Notes under the pieces: generated by a model | Databases searched by the model: none | The model's input: the letters and a program-made list of their open reading frames with translations, nothing else | Told to the model about the DNA's origin: nothing | Shown here: positions 51,528 to 61,125 of the stretch, one piece after another | Position numbering within the stretch: the first letter of the stretch is position 1 | Layout: every line of letters starts with the position of its first letter | Program-made: the position numbers and the translations under genes | Origin: JAJZAM01 sp027391075 | Lineage (GTDB): Bacteria; Actinomycetota; Acidimicrobiia; Acidimicrobiales; Palsa-688 | DNA length: 64,000 nucleotides | Assembly (NCBI GenBank): GCA_027391075.1 | Contig: DAHYHI010000092.1 | Coordinates: forward strand, 51,370 to 115,369 | Direction: 5' to 3'

Positions 51528-52321
51528 CCCAACGTGCTCTTGACGCTCTGCGTAGCGAATCCGACCGGCTTGTCGAGCTTGCGGCTACGTTCACTCCAGC
51601 GGAGTGGGAAGCGCCGAGCGGCTGCACCGGGTGGCGGGTCCAAGACGTCGTCTGCCACATGGGCTGCGTGTTCCACTCGATATCCGACCCGGCGACCATC
51701 GAGTCCGGACCGCCCGACGACGTCGAAGCCGCCGCTGAGATCCCGGTGCAGGCTCGCAGGGCTTGGACTCCCGACCAGGTCGTAGAGTACTACCGCAGCT
51801 GGGCGTCGAGAGGATTCGAGACTCTCGCCGGTATGCAGCAGCCACCCGCGGCGGAGATGGAGGTGCCCCTCGGCAACCTGGGAACGCACCCGCTGCACCT
51901 CTTGGCGAACGCCTTGGTCTTCGACCACTACTGCCATATTCGCCACGACATTGGAGCGACCATCGAGCGGGCAGCAGCGCAACCCCGAGACGAGGAAGCC
52001 CTGCACGAGACGAGGGTGTGGATGCTCGCGGGCCTTCCCCAGATGTGCGCAACGCAGCTGCGGGACGTGGTCACAGCACCTGTTGGATTGGTACTCGAAG
52101 GTCCAGGCGGGGGAAGCTGGGTCATCGAAGTCCCCGGGGATTCCCGACTGTGCCAAGTGACTCCGGGTTCCCCTTCGACTGCGGCCGCCACGTTGACAAG
52201 CAGCGTCCACGACTTCGTGTCGTGGGGAACGCGCCGCAAGTCGTGGCGAGACGGGTCGGTGACGATCAGCGGCGACAGCGAGCTCGCCGGATCCGTAGCG
52301 GACGCCATCAACGTTATCTGA
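51524..52321 (+). CDS. Mycothiol-dependent maleylpyruvate isomerase-type (DinB-like) protein
   Basis: 265 aa. The N-terminal half has the four-helix DinB/MDMPI fold with metal-type histidines: GWRVQDVVCHMGCVFH and NALVFDHYCHIRHD. The C-terminal half (about 165-260) resembles the SCP2-like or MDMPI C-terminal domain, ending SVTISGDSELAGSVADAINVI. Such proteins use mycothiol as a cofactor, consistent with mshC in this window. The substrate is unknown. It is coupled by four bases to the GT4 gene, an unexpected partner. Confidence 0.78.
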   Translation: MTQRALDALRSESDRLVELAATFTPAEWEAPSGCTGWRVQDVVCHMGCVFHSISDPATIESGPPDDVEAAAEIPVQARRAWTPDQVVEYYRSWASRGFETLAGMQQPPAAEMEVPLGNLGTHPLHLLANALVFDHYCHIRHDIGATIERAAAQPRDEEALHETRVWMLAGLPQMCATQLRDVVTAPVGLVLEGPGGGSWVIEVPGDSRLCQVTPGSPSTAAATLTSSVHDFVSWGTRRKSWRDGSVTISGDSELAGSVADAINVI

Positions 52322-52331
52322 GCTGGATCCG

Positions 52332-52374
52332 CCCGGCACGTAGCGCTAGGCGCTAGGTCGAGTCTCGTGCCGGG
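52332..52374. terminator. Possible bidirectional hairpin between convergent genes
   Basis: A perfect nine-base inverted repeat (CCCGGCACG at 52332-52340, CGTGCCGGG at 52366-52374) encloses a loop of 25 bases between the isomerase-type gene and the convergent transporter gene. It overlaps the end of the transporter coding sequence. There is no U run, so it is only a candidate terminator. Confidence 0.35.
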
Positions 52375-53336
52375 GTGTAGTGGCGCGACGCCGGCATCCA
52401 CAGCACGATGACTGCGCCGGCGCCGCACGCGAGGCCACCAGCGCGTAAGATAGCCCATCCACCCGGGGCGAGTACCGGCTCGCCGAACACGACGCTCGCT
52501 CCGAGTAGAGCGCAAGCCGTCGAGGCGATGTTGGTGAGCGAAGCGATCAGCGACACTGGAAAGTCGGCCAGGCCGGCCTGGAAGGCTACTAGCCCTGCGG
52601 CGGTTACAGCCACGAAAAGCCAAGGGTAGGCGCTGGTAAGAGATGACAAGCCGCCTGCCAACAGCCCAGACTGACTCAGTCGGTCAGCGACAGCCTTCTC
52701 AGCGAGAGCACCGAGGCCGTAGAAGATTCCCGCCGACAAGGCCAGCGCGACGAGTCGGTGCCTGTCCATACCCGAGCGACCCGGCGGCGAAGCCCGACCC
52801 GTCCCGTCCGGGACGCTTCGGCCCCGAGAGCGAGCCAAGGCGACGATAGAGGCTGCGCCGGCGAGCAGCGATCCCGCAGCCAACACCACCACCATCGCCC
52901 GCGCTGACACCGGCGGGACCGCCTGGCTGGCGCTCCTAGCCGACACGGCGACAGCCGACACGGCGACTAGGACCAAGCCGAGCGCGGCTTTGTGCCTGGG
53001 TTCGAGACGTTCACCGGTGAAGATGGAGCTCACGGCTGCTAGGGCGACGAGCCCACCGGCGAGGATCGGCTGAACCACCGAGACCGGCGCGAGCGTCAAA
53101 GCCAAAACCTGCAAACCTAGCGCTGCGATCATTACCACGAAGCCGGACAACCACAGGTTCGAGCGGACCGCTCGGCGCAAGAGGACCCCGATTCGGTCGG
53201 CAGGATCCGCCAGGGCTCCGAGCGCTTTCTTCTCGATGATGTAACCGGCGTCGTAGGCGACGGCGGACGCGGACGCTAAGACGGCCCCGAGAGCTTCGCT
53301 TGTCCCCCCGTTGGCGGATCCGAGCTCTAAGAGCAC
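52353..53336 (-). CDS. EamA/DMT-type membrane transporter
   Basis: 327 aa with nine or ten hydrophobic helices in two halves (VLASASAVAYDAGYIIEKKAL and GIFYGLGALAEKAVADRL as the repeat starts). VVQPILAGGLVALAAVSSIFTGERL is the typical helix-loop pattern of the drug/metabolite transporter superfamily, with some resemblance to NIPA-type magnesium carriers. The substrate is not predictable. It lies 27 bases after the AftD-like gene on the same strand, so it may export or supply something for envelope synthesis. Confidence 0.72.
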   Translation of the reverse strand: MLLELGSANGGTSEALGAVLASASAVAYDAGYIIEKKALGALADPADRIGVLLRRAVRSNLWLSGFVVMIAALGLQVLALTLAPVSVVQPILAGGLVALAAVSSIFTGERLEPRHKAALGLVLVAVSAVAVSARSASQAVPPVSARAMVVVLAAGSLLAGAASIVALARSRGRSVPDGTGRASPPGRSGMDRHRLVALALSAGIFYGLGALAEKAVADRLSQSGLLAGGLSSLTSAYPWLFVAVTAAGLVAFQAGLADFPVSLIASLTNIASTACALLGASVVFGEPVLAPGGWAILRAGGLACGAGAVIVLWMPASRHYTPARDST

Positions 53337-53363
53337 CGGGGCTCACCCCCTAGCACGGCTTCA

Positions 53364-56300
53364 TCAGGTCTCATTCTGGCGTGCAGCCGCCCGCCGGCGG
53401 GCCGAGTTCCACCTCGCCCAGCCGGCGGCGAGGTCCCCGCCGATCAGAGCGAGAGCTGCCCAGGCTATGTCGTTGGCAGCGCTTAGCTGCGAAGGCCACG
53501 CTATAGAAGGCCAGTAGTGGTAGGTGACCTGCTCCCAAACGGCGTACGCAGGCAAAACCAGCAGTCCCCCTACAGCGAGGACGCGGCTTGCGGTTCGCCC
53601 CCAATCCCAGCGACATCCGCACAGCGCCGCGACACCGGCCCCGGCTGCGATAGCCGGTCTGGTCACGACGGCTGTCACCAACCCCCAAGCGATCCCTGCG
53701 CCGATGGCGTCACGCCATGACGCCACAGCCGAACCGGGACCCTGCCGGCCGACAAGAGCCGACATAGTGGCCTTCACTGGGGAGAACCGGGACGGCGGTG
53801 GCGGGATCTCAGGCCAACGTCTGCGACGGCGACGCCCCGAGCGGCGCCAGCCGCGGGCTTTGAGATCCTCCCATCCGCCGCCCGCCGGCTCCGGCCACGC
53901 GACGACAGTCAAGAGCACCATGATGGCGAACGCCGACACTCCCAGCCCCACCCAGACGACCGTCTGGGGAGCGAAGGTCAAAGTCACGCTGACAAGCTTG
54001 CCGGCCGGCTCCGCTGGTAGCAGCCAACCGTTGGACATCGCGTCGATGAGCTTAGGAACCCCCAGGTCGGGACCTCCCGACACGTTCGCTGTCCAACCCG
54101 GATCGTAGCTTTCGCCCAGCACAAGCCACATCGGCTTGCCGGTCCCCCTCACAGTGACGGTCTGAGCCGTTCGCGTCTGGGCCGTCACGGTAACCGCTGG
54201 TGTGCTTTGGGCTGGCGCAACGGTGGAGCCGAGCGGGACGGCACTTCCGCCGGCGCCCGAAGACAGCCACAGTTGGTCGATCGACCAGCCCGAGGGCAAC
54301 CTCAGGCTCGTTACCACGCTGTGAGGTCCCGGTCCGAGGGTAATCCCCTGCGCCGAGTTTCCGCAGCCGTGGATCGTCAGCTCGTCGCCGTTGAGCGCGT
54401 CCTTGGTGGTGCCGGTCACTTCCACGTCTATCGGCTTGCCGTCGATCTTGAGCAGTCCGCTTTGGCATACCGCTGGGAGGGTGGCGGGCGCTGTCGGGGA
54501 GACAACGCCGGGCAGGCCGACCTCGGCTATCCCGACGGGCAGCTCGTCGGTGAGCCCGGCGTAAGTCGAGTAGTAGTCGAGGGCTCTCACTTGGTGGACT
54601 GCGTCTACAGTCACCTTGACCGTAGAGCCGCTGAGGGCAGGGAAGTTCAGCTCGACGGTGCTAGTAGCGCCGGCCGGGCGCCCGTTTCCCACGGACGGTA
54701 CCGCCACGTTCACCGTTTCAGAGCGGCCACCGGCGGTTATGGTGACGCGGGACGGCAGCGAGTGCCGGCCGTCGTTGACCTCTACGAAGTTGAGATGGTC
54801 GAAAGTGATCGGCTTGCTTAAGGTGGCGCTCAGCCACTCCCCCGCCTGCGGACCGAGCTCAGCCTGCCACGCAGTAGCGGGGTTGTTGTCGAAGGCGGCG
54901 TTAGCTCTCGCGTTGCGGTCGTCGTCTAGACGCGTCGAAGAGTTGGCGGCGACTACCACAGCCGGACCGGGTGTCGTCGCCGGCTGGGGCGCCGGCAGAC
55001 GGCCGGACGGGGTGAGGCCCACAAGCTGGTTGATCAGGTAGTCTGAGTCGCCTGCGTTGATCTCGGCTGTGCCCGAAACGTCGAAGCTGCGCTTCGTGGG
55101 AAGGACGAAGGTGCGGCTCATGAAAGGCTCGGGGTCGCTGCGGGGAGGGCTGGACACCCGCTGGCGGTTCATGAGGACGTCGAGGGGATCGGCCAGCGAT
55201 CTCGCCCCGGCAGCGCCGAGCAGATCGGTCGGCAAGAGCAGCGACTCCGAAACGTGGGGCACTCCCGGTATGGAGATTTCTGTGAACCCGACCGCCGGCA
55301 GGCCGTCGTAACGGCCGTGAGCGCCACCCGTAGCCCCGTCGACGGTAAGACGGAACGTGGTGAAGGTGTGGGTCGGGAAAGTTACGGTCTGGCCGGCTTT
55401 GGAGAGGGATGCGGGGCCGAGAGCCACCTTGATCGGGTCCTTGCCGTCGAAGCTGAGAGTCACCGACGTGATCTGCCTCTTATTCGGCCCCGTCTCGGAC
55501 AGCTGGTGCAAGACCACGTGGTTGGTGGTCACCGGAGCCTGAAGGGTCGCCAGCAGGTAGATACCGCCCACAGCTTCGTGAGCCCCGAACGTCCAGGCAA
55601 GGCCGGGCACGCCTAGGAAGGCGTTGATCGGCTTGCCTTCCGGGGTCAGAGACAGCGAGTCGCCGTACTGAGAGGCCTGAACGGACTTGACTCCTGCCAC
55701 CACGGCCACGGTCTGGTCGGCCGTGGTTTCACCGGGGAAGACAGGCAACGCGTAGTCGGAGGGCGTCACGCTTAGGTCTTTCACGCCGGGCTGCTCGACC
55801 TGGCCGACGTTGGCCTGCAGGCTTCCCCACTGATAGGTGGCATCGGGGTTCGTGTCGGTGAGGACCAGCGTCGAACCAGTGGACACCTGGCCGGAGAGGG
55901 CTTTGGCGTTGCCCGCCGAGGAAGCTGCGTAGAAGATCGGCTGGTTCCCGTCGAGCAGGCCCGCCCCGGCCGCCTCGACTACTCCTGATCCGTCGCCGGC
56001 TAGGACGATCGGATCGGCGGTCGACTCGACACGGTCGATCGGGCGGGCGCCGGGGACGTTGAACACCGACAGGGCCGGCGGCTCGGGGGTGCCGGTCGGT
56101 ATACCGAGGCGAAGCTCGGTGTCGAGGGGGTAGCGGATCTGGGCTGCGGTGTCGGGAGCGCCGAAGTTGACCGGGGCTGCTAGCCCGGCGGCGTTCGAGG
56201 TCAGATCCGAGTAGAGAATCTGAGGGAAAGGAAGGTGGTAGCGCTCGTACTGCAGGTCGGATTGCAGCAGGATCTGCCCTACGCTCATCAGCCGGGCGGT

Positions 56301-57884
56301 CGGCGCCAGCGCCGCCATGTCAAGGGTGCCTTCTTGGATCGGCTCGTCCAGCGCTTGGAGCAGGTTCGCCGACGCCGGGGATCCCATCGGCTGAACCTGA
56401 CGTTGCACGTATGGCCTGTCGAGCAGTCCAGGGGCTATCTGGTCGACGGTGACACCGAAGGAGTATGCGGCGAAATCCTCGCCTGGCAACCCCAGAACCC
56501 GCGTGGACGACGAGAACGAGTTGAGGTAGGCGGCCGCTTGATTCCAGTAGGCCGGTATGGCGGTGCGCGTCTGGTTGGACCCGACGAGCCTGCCTGTCCA
56601 CATTGCGGGGATATTCGCCGCTATCAACGCCACGCAACCGAGAGTGGCGACGGTTCCCACCTTGGGGCGCTGCAACCTGAGGGCGGTCACGCCCGAACCC
56701 ATCATGAGCGCAAGTCCGAGGACGACTATCGGCACGATGCGATCCACCGACCTCATCGCCATCGCCAGCTCCGAACCGGCCGAGGCTCCCTTGATAACAG
56801 CTCCCAGCAGGGATGGGTGGGCGAACGGGTACGCTCCGACCGCTACCGCCGTGCCTAGCGCCACTGTAGCCAGGCAGAAACCCCTGTAGGCCCATCGGGT
56901 GAGCATTCCGGCGACTAGGGCGACTCCAGGCACCGTGTAGCTGACAGCTATCAGCCACGGCGACTGGGTGTAGGGGATGGACGACATCGTCCAGGGCTGG
57001 ACCTTGTCCCACCCGTAGAAGTACCAGTAGCCCAGTCCGCGTAGCACCTCCGCCGACGACGAGGTCGCCGACACGGTCGGGATCGTCTCTGTGACCCGGA
57101 GGATGTTGATCCCGTACTTCGCCTCGACCAGCAGGCCAGCCGCCCACCACAAAGACACCAGCGTGCACGTAACCGCCAACCGGGCGGACGTTACAAGCGC
57201 CCTTCGCAGGGTGATCTCGCCTGTCGCCCACACCGCGTAGGCCAGCCACACGGCGGGAGCGGCTATGACCAACAGTATCGAGGTGGCGTTGACACCCCCG
57301 ACGAGAGCGACTACCAGGGCGAACAGCGCGACGTGGCGCCACCTTCCCGTGCGGGCTGCGGTGGCTACGAGGCCTACCATCCATCCGAGAGCCGCCCAGG
57401 GCATGAGCAGCGCCGTCGTGCGGTCTATGTAGACGAGCATGTAGGGGCTGAGCATGTACGCGAGTGCCGCCACCGCCCGACCTGGGCCCTCCAAGCCCAG
57501 CCTACGGGCGCAGTACGCGACGCCGAGCCCGGCGAAGGCCACCAGCGAGCCCATCCAGATCCGCTGGCCGACCCACATCGGGATACCCAACCAGCCAACG
57601 AGGCTGTAGAACGGGCCCATGGGCAGCAGGTAACCGATGTTCTGATGGGTGACCGTGCCGGTCCCCTGGTTCGGATCCCAGAGGAACGCTGCTCCAGCGG
57701 TCAGCTTGGAAGGGTCCACGTACAGGTACTGCTTGGTGTCAGCCACCACCTGCCCGGGGCGGCTTAGAAACATCGGGATGTACGCGACTGCCGCTATGAC
57801 AGCGAAAAGCGGTCTGTCGGCACTGCGGATGCGCACCGTCGGCAGTGTAGGGGCGTCGCCCCACGGTTCCCAATCAGCCTCCAC
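53364..57884 (-). CDS. aftD: AftD-like alpha-(1->3)-arabinofuranosyltransferase (DUF3367 family)
   Basis: About 1506 aa from a GTG preceded by GGAG at nine bases; a longer GTG frame would run past the divergent MFS start. The N-terminal part (about 25-450) is a GT-C-type membrane domain with around eleven helices and an early acidic pair (VVADTKQYLYVDP). A long extracytoplasmic part follows, with beta-rich segments resembling carbohydrate-binding modules (DRNARANAAFDNNPATAWQAE). The C terminus returns to the membrane. AftD of mycobacteria uses decaprenyl-phosphoryl arabinose to branch arabinogalactan and LAM. Such an acceptor here is an inference. Confidence 0.85.
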   Translation of the reverse strand: MEADWEPWGDAPTLPTVRIRSADRPLFAVIAAVAYIPMFLSRPGQVVADTKQYLYVDPSKLTAGAAFLWDPNQGTGTVTHQNIGYLLPMGPFYSLVGWLGIPMWVGQRIWMGSLVAFAGLGVAYCARRLGLEGPGRAVAALAYMLSPYMLVYIDRTTALLMPWAALGWMVGLVATAARTGRWRHVALFALVVALVGGVNATSILLVIAAPAVWLAYAVWATGEITLRRALVTSARLAVTCTLVSLWWAAGLLVEAKYGINILRVTETIPTVSATSSSAEVLRGLGYWYFYGWDKVQPWTMSSIPYTQSPWLIAVSYTVPGVALVAGMLTRWAYRGFCLATVALGTAVAVGAYPFAHPSLLGAVIKGASAGSELAMAMRSVDRIVPIVVLGLALMMGSGVTALRLQRPKVGTVATLGCVALIAANIPAMWTGRLVGSNQTRTAIPAYWNQAAAYLNSFSSSTRVLGLPGEDFAAYSFGVTVDQIAPGLLDRPYVQRQVQPMGSPASANLLQALDEPIQEGTLDMAALAPTARLMSVGQILLQSDLQYERYHLPFPQILYSDLTSNAAGLAAPVNFGAPDTAAQIRYPLDTELRLGIPTGTPEPPALSVFNVPGARPIDRVESTADPIVLAGDGSGVVEAAGAGLLDGNQPIFYAASSAGNAKALSGQVSTGSTLVLTDTNPDATYQWGSLQANVGQVEQPGVKDLSVTPSDYALPVFPGETTADQTVAVVAGVKSVQASQYGDSLSLTPEGKPINAFLGVPGLAWTFGAHEAVGGIYLLATLQAPVTTNHVVLHQLSETGPNKRQITSVTLSFDGKDPIKVALGPASLSKAGQTVTFPTHTFTTFRLTVDGATGGAHGRYDGLPAVGFTEISIPGVPHVSESLLLPTDLLGAAGARSLADPLDVLMNRQRVSSPPRSDPEPFMSRTFVLPTKRSFDVSGTAEINAGDSDYLINQLVGLTPSGRLPAPQPATTPGPAVVVAANSSTRLDDDRNARANAAFDNNPATAWQAELGPQAGEWLSATLSKPITFDHLNFVEVNDGRHSLPSRVTITAGGRSETVNVAVPSVGNGRPAGATSTVELNFPALSGSTVKVTVDAVHQVRALDYYSTYAGLTDELPVGIAEVGLPGVVSPTAPATLPAVCQSGLLKIDGKPIDVEVTGTTKDALNGDELTIHGCGNSAQGITLGPGPHSVVTSLRLPSGWSIDQLWLSSGAGGSAVPLGSTVAPAQSTPAVTVTAQTRTAQTVTVRGTGKPMWLVLGESYDPGWTANVSGGPDLGVPKLIDAMSNGWLLPAEPAGKLVSVTLTFAPQTVVWVGLGVSAFAIMVLLTVVAWPEPAGGGWEDLKARGWRRSGRRRRRRWPEIPPPPSRFSPVKATMSALVGRQGPGSAVASWRDAIGAGIAWGLVTAVVTRPAIAAGAGVAALCGCRWDWGRTASRVLAVGGLLVLPAYAVWEQVTYHYWPSIAWPSQLSAANDIAWAALALIGGDLAAGWARWNSARRRAAARQNET

Positions 57885-57942
57885 GGTCCGCCGCTCCCGA
57901 CCTGGCCGCTGTGGGAGTAGGAGTCGATACCTTGAAGCAGGT

Positions 57943-59508
57943 ATGGCTGCCACAGAGACCTATCACGAGACGTCCCGGCCGAGGCTGTCGCTGGCGGTAA
58001 TAACACTCGTGCTGTTCGTCACCTTCCTTGACAACACGATCGTCGCTGTAGCTCTGACCAGCGTCCAAACCGAACTTCATGCTGGTATAACAGCCCTGCA
58101 GTGGGTTGTAAGCGCCTACGCTCTCACCTTCGCAGCGCTGATGCTCACCTTCGGCACCCTCGCCGACCACCTAGGCCGGCGGCGCGTGATGCTCGCCGGG
58201 TTGGCGGTGTTCATCGCCGGCTCCGGCCTCGGCGCCTTGGCCACGTCGTCGGGAATGCTGATCGGGGCCCGGGTCATCATGGGTGTCGGGGCGGCGGCAT
58301 CCGAGCCGGGCACCTTGTCCATGATCCGCCAGCTCTACCCTGACCGAGCGGACCGGGCCCAAGCTCTGGGAGTATGGTCGGCCATCGCCAGCCTCGCCCT
58401 GGCAGCGGGACCGGTAATCGGCGGCCTGCTCGTCGGGATCTGGTCTTGGCGGGCAGTCTTCGTGTTCAACATCATCGTCGGCGTCGTAGCGATCGTAGGA
58501 GTCCGCCTCGTGCTCCCCGAACTGTCCAGCCCGAGCCGGCAGCGCTTCGACATCGGAGGTTTCGCGTGGGCGCCTATCGCGGTGATAGCCGCCACGTTCG
58601 CGACTATCGAAGGGGAAACCTCTGGCTACACGAAGTGGTGGATAATAGGCCTGTACGTGATAGCCGTAGCGGCTCTCGTGGTGTTCGTCGCCAGCGAACG
58701 TAGAGCAGCGGAACCTATCCTCGACCTGCGGTTCTTTCGCTTCGGGTCCTTCAGCGCCGGGATGATACTTGCGTTCACCGGCTTCTTCGCCACTTTCACG
58801 GTCTTTTTCCTCATACCGCTGTTCGTGGAGCTTCTAGGCAACTCCACCTCGTTCGACCTCGTCGGCGACTTCGCTCCGATGGCAGTTGCGATGATCGTCG
58901 TCTCCGCTGTATCAGGACGCCTCATAGCCCGGGTGGGAGCGGCGATACCAATGGCCGTAGGAGCCTTCCTCGCCGGTGCCGGCATTTTGATCACCAACGC
59001 GCTGATAAAGCCGACTTCGGGGGTCTCGCTTTTCGGTTGGAGCCTGGCAATAGTCGGCGCCGGCATCGGAGTGCTCATGGTCGGCGCTACCCAGTCGGTC
59101 CTCACAGCCGTTCCATCCGCCCGCTCCGGGATGGCAGCGTCTGCGGTCAATACCAGCCGCCAGCTCGGGGCGGTGGCCGGCGTGACCATCGTCGGCGCGA
59201 TCATAAACGGGCAGCTCACCACCAACCTGCTCCACCGCTTGTCGTCGATCCCCGGCCTGCCAGCGGCCTTGCGCAATGAGGTCGTAATCGCAGTGACGAC
59301 AGGCCAGACGAACACGTCGGCGCTGCCCAAGACCGGGCCTATTGCCAACATCATCCACGAGGTGCTCGGCGCCGCCGAGTCGTCCTTCGCGTCGGGCCTC
59401 GACACGGTTCTGGTGATGGCCGGTGCGCTCATGCTCGCCTCGGGCGTTGCAGCCGTGGTGCTGGCGCGACGCTCCAAGGGGCTGAGCGCGCACACCCTGC
59501 CCGACTGA
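57943..59508 (+). CDS. MFS transporter, DHA2 (EmrB/QacA) family
   Basis: 521 aa from the ATG giving MAATETYHETSRP. The first helix carries FLDNTIVAVAL, the motif of 14-helix drug:proton antiporters. ALQWVVSAYAL and GTLADHLGRRRVMLAGL (motif A) follow, with helices spread to about residue 510. It probably exports a lipophilic compound. It is divergent from aftD with 58 bases between the two starts, so shared regulation or export of an envelope intermediate is possible but unproven. Confidence 0.87.
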   Translation: MAATETYHETSRPRLSLAVITLVLFVTFLDNTIVAVALTSVQTELHAGITALQWVVSAYALTFAALMLTFGTLADHLGRRRVMLAGLAVFIAGSGLGALATSSGMLIGARVIMGVGAAASEPGTLSMIRQLYPDRADRAQALGVWSAIASLALAAGPVIGGLLVGIWSWRAVFVFNIIVGVVAIVGVRLVLPELSSPSRQRFDIGGFAWAPIAVIAATFATIEGETSGYTKWWIIGLYVIAVAALVVFVASERRAAEPILDLRFFRFGSFSAGMILAFTGFFATFTVFFLIPLFVELLGNSTSFDLVGDFAPMAVAMIVVSAVSGRLIARVGAAIPMAVGAFLAGAGILITNALIKPTSGVSLFGWSLAIVGAGIGVLMVGATQSVLTAVPSARSGMAASAVNTSRQLGAVAGVTIVGAIINGQLTTNLLHRLSSIPGLPAALRNEVVIAVTTGQTNTSALPKTGPIANIIHEVLGAAESSFASGLDTVLVMAGALMLASGVAAVVLARRSKGLSAHTLPD

Positions 59509-59538
59509 CCGGACTCGCGTCCCCGGTCCGGGGCCGGG

Positions 59539-59544
59539 TATCAT
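59539..59544 (+). promoter_or_regulatory. Likely -10 element of rnpB
   Basis: TATCAT lies nine bases before the first paired base of the RNase P RNA, a fitting distance to a transcription start. No recognisable -35 is present; that place is GC-rich and partly occupied by a CCCCGG/CCGGGG inverted repeat. Confidence 0.45.
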
Positions 59545-59553
59545 AAGAGCGAC

Positions 59554-59910
<357 letters not shown>

Positions 59911-59994
59911 GTCACGCACCCCAGGGGCTGCAGTGGCTCTCGGCTTCGTAGAGGAATCACCGGTATCAGCTTCTCGTGCACCACGACCGCCAGG

Positions 59995-61026
59995 TCACGC
60001 TCCTTTGATGCTCCTGCTCCTCTGGTTGGTGCCGGGCACGCCGTAGGGATAGTCGGCGGCGCCGGGGTCGCTGGCGGTGTCGAGAAGGGCGGTCTCGTCC
60101 TCTGAGAGGTGCAGCATGGCTGCCCCCAGGTTGTCATCGAGTTGTTCGGTCGTCCTGGCCCCGAGAATCACCGAGGTTACGGCGGGACGGTCGACCAGCC
60201 AGGCCAGCGCCGCCTGGGCCATCGAGATCCCCCGTCCGTCCGCTACTTTGCGCAGCGCGTCGATCACGTCCCAGGTCCGCTGTTGGCGACTGCGGCGATC
60301 GTAAGCTTCGACACCGCGCTCGGGGTTCTCTCCTAGGCGGGTAGCACCGGCAGGGCGCTCGTCGGCTCGGTACTTGCCCGTCAGCCAGCCTCCGCCGAGC
60401 GGCGACCAGGGCAGCAATCCCAGGCCCTCGGCCTGGCATGCCGGGATGATCTCCCATTCGACCTCGCGAACGAGAAGGTTGTACTGAGGTTGGAGAGTGA
60501 CCGGACGGGCAAGTCCCTTGGCGTCGGCCACGTCAACGGCTTTCTGGAGCTGCCAGCCTGTGAAGTTGGACAGTCCGACGTAGTGGATCTTCCCGGCTCG
60601 CACTGCGTCGTCTAGGAAGCGGAGGGTCTCTTCGATCGGCGTCAGGGGGTCGTGGGCGTGGACTTGGTATAGGTCGACGGTGTCGATCCTCAACCGGCGC
60701 AGGCTGGCATCCAGGGCTCCGGCGAGATGCCTGCGGGACAGCCCAACGCCGTTGGGGTCGGCGCTGGTCGGGAAGCGGCCCTTGGTGGCGATGACCGCCC
60801 GGCTACGGAAGTCGGCCGGTGCTTTGGCCAGCCATCTCCCGACGATCTCCTCCGACATTCCGGCGGAGTACACGTCGGCAGTGTCGACTAGGTTTCCACC
60901 TACCTCCATGAACCGGTTCAGCTGGGCGTGCGAGCCCGCTTCGTCGGTCTCGGACCCGAAGGTCATAGTGCCGAGGGTGAGTGTCGATACCGAACAGCCA
61001 CTCGATCCCAGGGTGCGAAACTCCAC
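59995..61026 (-). CDS. Aldo/keto reductase
   Basis: 343 aa, cytoplasmic TIM-barrel NADPH-dependent reductase. The catalytic tetrad is complete: D48 and Y53 in NLVDTADVYSAG, K82 in VIATKGRF, and the His in LYQVHAHDP. The NADP-binding end shows VTSVILGARTTEQLDDNL. Closest in pattern to the YajO/AKR group that acts on various carbonyls. The start is a GTG preceded by AAAGGAG at five bases, better than upstream codons. The substrate is unknown. A transporter gene lies 99 bases upstream on the same strand. Confidence 0.87.
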   Translation of the reverse strand: MEFRTLGSSGCSVSTLTLGTMTFGSETDEAGSHAQLNRFMEVGGNLVDTADVYSAGMSEEIVGRWLAKAPADFRSRAVIATKGRFPTSADPNGVGLSRRHLAGALDASLRRLRIDTVDLYQVHAHDPLTPIEETLRFLDDAVRAGKIHYVGLSNFTGWQLQKAVDVADAKGLARPVTLQPQYNLLVREVEWEIIPACQAEGLGLLPWSPLGGGWLTGKYRADERPAGATRLGENPERGVEAYDRRSRQQRTWDVIDALRKVADGRGISMAQAALAWLVDRPAVTSVILGARTTEQLDDNLGAAMLHLSEDETALLDTASDPGAADYPYGVPGTNQRSRSIKGA

Positions 61027-61125
61027 GTTGTCTCCTTTAAGCGGGCAGCCAGGGCGACCGCCGGTCTGCTCGTAGTCTTGCCGAGCACGGCTTGACATGC
61101 ACATCCGCTAACGGGGATCGCCTAC

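Noticed and set aside
59521..59533. CCCCGG/CCGGGG inverted repeat after the MFS gene as a terminator
   Set aside because: The centre is one base, so only a short four-base stem with a small loop is possible, and no U run follows. It lies just upstream of the rnpB -10.
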